DNA of 14,632 nt from Baffinella frigidus (taxonomy: Eukaryota > Cryptophyceae > Cryptomonadales > Baffinellaceae), in assembly GCA_026770585.1 (NCBI GenBank), contig MU646527.1, positions 525,857-540,488 of the forward strand. The letters run 5' to 3'. The position numbers and the translations under genes are program-made. Below, in pieces: positions 13,445 through 14,632 of the stretch (positions within the stretch are counted from its first letter, which is position 1; the number at the start of each line of letters is the position of its first letter). The notes beneath the pieces were generated by a model. The model made no database searches and was not told the DNA's origin. It saw nothing but the letters and a program-made list of their open reading frames with translations.

Positions 13445-13501
13445 GGGAGTGGCTGCTCGTCGGCAGCAGAGGGGGGTCCGCCTCTGCGCGGAGCACTGCA
13501 G
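13445..13501 (+). CDS. Possible second exon (57 nt) of the same gene
   Basis: A GCATTTTCAG acceptor ends at 13444 and a GCAG|GTCTAA donor follows 13501. The interval is 57 nt, enters in phase 1 to match the first exon, and leaves in phase 1. Joined in frame it reads EWLLVGSRGGSASARSTA with no stop. It stands out as non-repetitive GC-rich sequence between telomere-like blocks. It could equally be chance. Intron 1 would be 128 nt (13317-13444). Confidence 0.35.
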
Positions 13502-13690
13502 GTCTAAACCCTAAACCCTACACCCTACACCCTAAACCCTAAACCCTGAACCCTAAACCCTAAACCCTAAACCCTAAACCCTAAACCCTAAATCCTAAAC
13601 CCTAAACCCTAACCCCTAACCCCTAGACCCTAACCCCTAACCCCTAGACCCTAACCCCTCAACCCTCAACCCTCAACCCTAAATGCATCT
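13502..13690 (-). repeat. Interstitial CCCTAAA array (C-rich on plus)
   Basis: CCCTAAA units with CCCTACA, CCCTAAC(C), CCTAGACC and CCCTCAA variants, grading from pure to mixed. Orientation is opposite to the arrays at 1-267 and 3826-4050. If the exon model is right, this array lies inside intron 2. It ends with three CCCTCAA units, complement of the TTGAGGG variant at position 1. Confidence 0.9.
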
Positions 13691-13905
13691 CTCTCTGTAA
13701 ACCCTAGAAACTAGACCCTCGATTGCTCAGCCTCTCGCTCTCGAGTGTGGGCCCCTACCATACCTTTCCAAAGCCTAAACCCTGGATCCTAAACCCTCTA
13801 GATCCCAAACCCTCATTCCTAAATGCCTTTCTCTAAACCCTAAACACTAAATCCTCGATTGCTCAGCCTCTCGCTCTCGAGTGTGTGCCCCTACAATTCC
13901 TTTAC
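13684..13905 (+). repeat. Tandem duplication of about 136 bp
   Basis: CCTCGATTGCTCAGCCTCTC and the following CGAGTGTG-GCCCCTAC bases occur at 13717-13766 and 13853-13902 at a 136-base offset. Each is preceded by a TGC-TCTCT-TAAACCCTA phrase and followed by CCTTT-CCA. Scattered CCCTAAA units fill the space between. Confidence 0.8.
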
Positions 13906-13910
13906 CACAG

Positions 13911-14013
13911 CACACATCCCCCGCAAATCCTACCCCTGGGAGACGCGGCGCACTGCATGTGTTGGGCTGGAGGGGGCTCAACCTCAAACCCCACTCAACC
14001 CTCAATGTCGCTC

Positions 14014-14059
<46 letters not shown>

Positions 14060-14132
14060 GCAGGGGTTGGGCTGGAGGGCGAGAGGCAAGTGTACACGCC
14101 GCGGAGGGAGTGGACTGCGGGGGCAGGGGCAG
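13911..14132 (+). CDS. Speculative third exon with CT microsatellite
   Basis: A TTTACCACAG acceptor ends at 13910 and GGCAG|GTGTGC follows 14132. Entering in phase 1, the frame is open and reads HIPRKSYPWETRRTACVGLEG at the start. It then reads a Ser-Leu run from the CT microsatellite and a Gly/Ala-rich end. Phases agree with the first two candidate exons. Microsatellite content and the acceptor lying in a duplicated block argue against it. Weakly supported. Confidence 0.15.
14007..14057 (+). repeat. (CT)n microsatellite
   Basis: About 22 CT units interrupted once by CG near 14024. The minus-strand Arg-Glu frame (13847-14089) and the plus-strand Ser-Leu frames here are translations of this dinucleotide run. 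Confidence 0.95.
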
Positions 14133-14143
14133 GTGTGCCTCCC

Positions 14144-14300
14144 TGCACCCTAACCCCTAACCCCTAAAACCGAAACCCTGAACCCTGAACCTTAAACCCC
14201 AAACCTCAAACCCCAACCCTGACACCCCAAATACGAAACACTCAACACTCAACACTCAACACTAAACGCTAAACGCGAACCACTCAACCCCAAAACCCGA
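14144..14300 (-). repeat. Decayed CCCTAAA-like tract
   Basis: CCCTAACCC, CCCTGAA, CCTTAAA, CACTCAA and CGCTAAA units, the most degenerate telomere-like block. Contains three ACACTCA units (about 14238-14259). C-rich on plus, like 13502-13690. Confidence 0.8.
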
Positions 14301-14363
14301 CACCCGGAACAGGGGTGTGGCGCGTGGTCCCAGGGGACGAGACGCTCCACTCCGGACGGGCCC

Positions 14364-14522
14364 ACGTTAATCTCCATACAAGTATTAATTAATTGCTTTT
14401 CGGCAACTCAAATTACTACACGATTTGCTTATAAAAGTAATAGTAGAGCGTTTGTGTAGTAAATTTCGTTGCGCCAAAAGCAATTAATTAATAGTTTTGT
14501 GGAGATGAACGTACCACGGCTG
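14364..14522. mobile_element. AT-rich palindromic MITE-like element
   Basis: The left end ACGTTAATCTCCA and right end TGGAGATGAACGT pair with one mismatch. TATTAATTAATTGCTTTT (14383-14400) is the perfect complement of 14476-14493. An inner pair AATTACTACACG / GTGTAGTAAATTT surrounds the centre. Overall arms are about 65 bases with a short AT-rich centre. Non-coding; TIR family unassigned. Confidence 0.65.
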
Positions 14523-14632
14523 ACTAATCAAGACAGCCCCGTTTGTACCGGGAATTGGATCCGTTCCCTCAAATCACGCCTGTACTCGGATCCTTTCCTT
14601 CAGATCTGACGCTGGAATGTTAGTGATTCGAC
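14523..14632. other. Partial repeat at the window edge
   Basis: GCTGACTAATCAAGACAGCC, then TTTGTACCGGG, resembles the left half of the inverted repeat at 3493. TTGGATCCG and CTCGGATCC (about 14555-14592) recall the edges of the one at 3110. Probably a member of the same foldback group cut by the window end. Confidence 0.35.

Noticed and set aside
13847-14167. Arg-Glu and Ser-Leu repeat proteins on opposite strands
   Set aside because: They are the two translations of the CT/GA microsatellite at 14007-14057. At most a speculative exon is kept on the plus strand.

Overview
This window looks like subtelomeric DNA from a eukaryote with plant/algal-type (TTTAGGG) telomeres. The evidence is many short interstitial TTTAGGG, TTGAGGG and CCCTAAA arrays, GT-AG style exon borders, very high GC3 in the one convincing host exon, and dense non-coding repeats. 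A photosynthetic protist such as a cryptophyte fits, but the sequence does not fix the species. I see no bacterial operons, rRNA, tRNA or CRISPR.

Layout. 1-2500: degenerate G-rich telomere-like arrays mixed with small foldback/MITE-like elements, including a 212-bp element with CCACTCGAGG ends and a 171-bp inverted repeat. 2500-4700: a chain of inverted repeats (one with 39-bp perfect arms), more TTTAGGG arrays, and a duplicated hairpin element. 4700-5300: a GC-rich patch with several competing open frames, perhaps a small minus-strand gene. 5300-6270: unassigned DNA ending in a 29-bp-arm inverted repeat and a 14-bp stem-loop.

6386-12444 is the most interesting part. A 360-codon open frame of unknown function (6386-7468, no ATG until 6905) runs into a conserved 3' region. 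That 3' region ends in a short tandem tail built on CCTAAAGGA. Many 5'-truncated copies of the same 3' region follow: plus-strand copies to 8332, then minus-strand copies from 9541 to 12444. All end in the same tail and several are joined directly to the tail of the next copy. Shared 3' ends, variable 5' truncation and simple-repeat tails are the signature of non-LTR-type retrotransposition. No reverse transcriptase is present in the window, so this is inference. The tail contains CCTAAA, also found in the telomeric repeat, and self-nesting resembles what is known for subtelomeric LINEs such as Zepp of Chlorella. Between the two converging clusters (8333-9540) lie two more MITE-like elements of the CCACTCGAGG family.

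12444-14300: an inverted repeat with 38-bp arms sits just upstream of a GC-rich, Pro/Ala/Ser-rich first exon (12800-13316). Its intron donor leads to a possible 57-nt second exon and then an intron filled with CCCTAAA repeats and a CT microsatellite. 14364-14522 is another palindromic element. Apart from the unknown frame at 6386 and this split gene, I find no gene with an assignable function.
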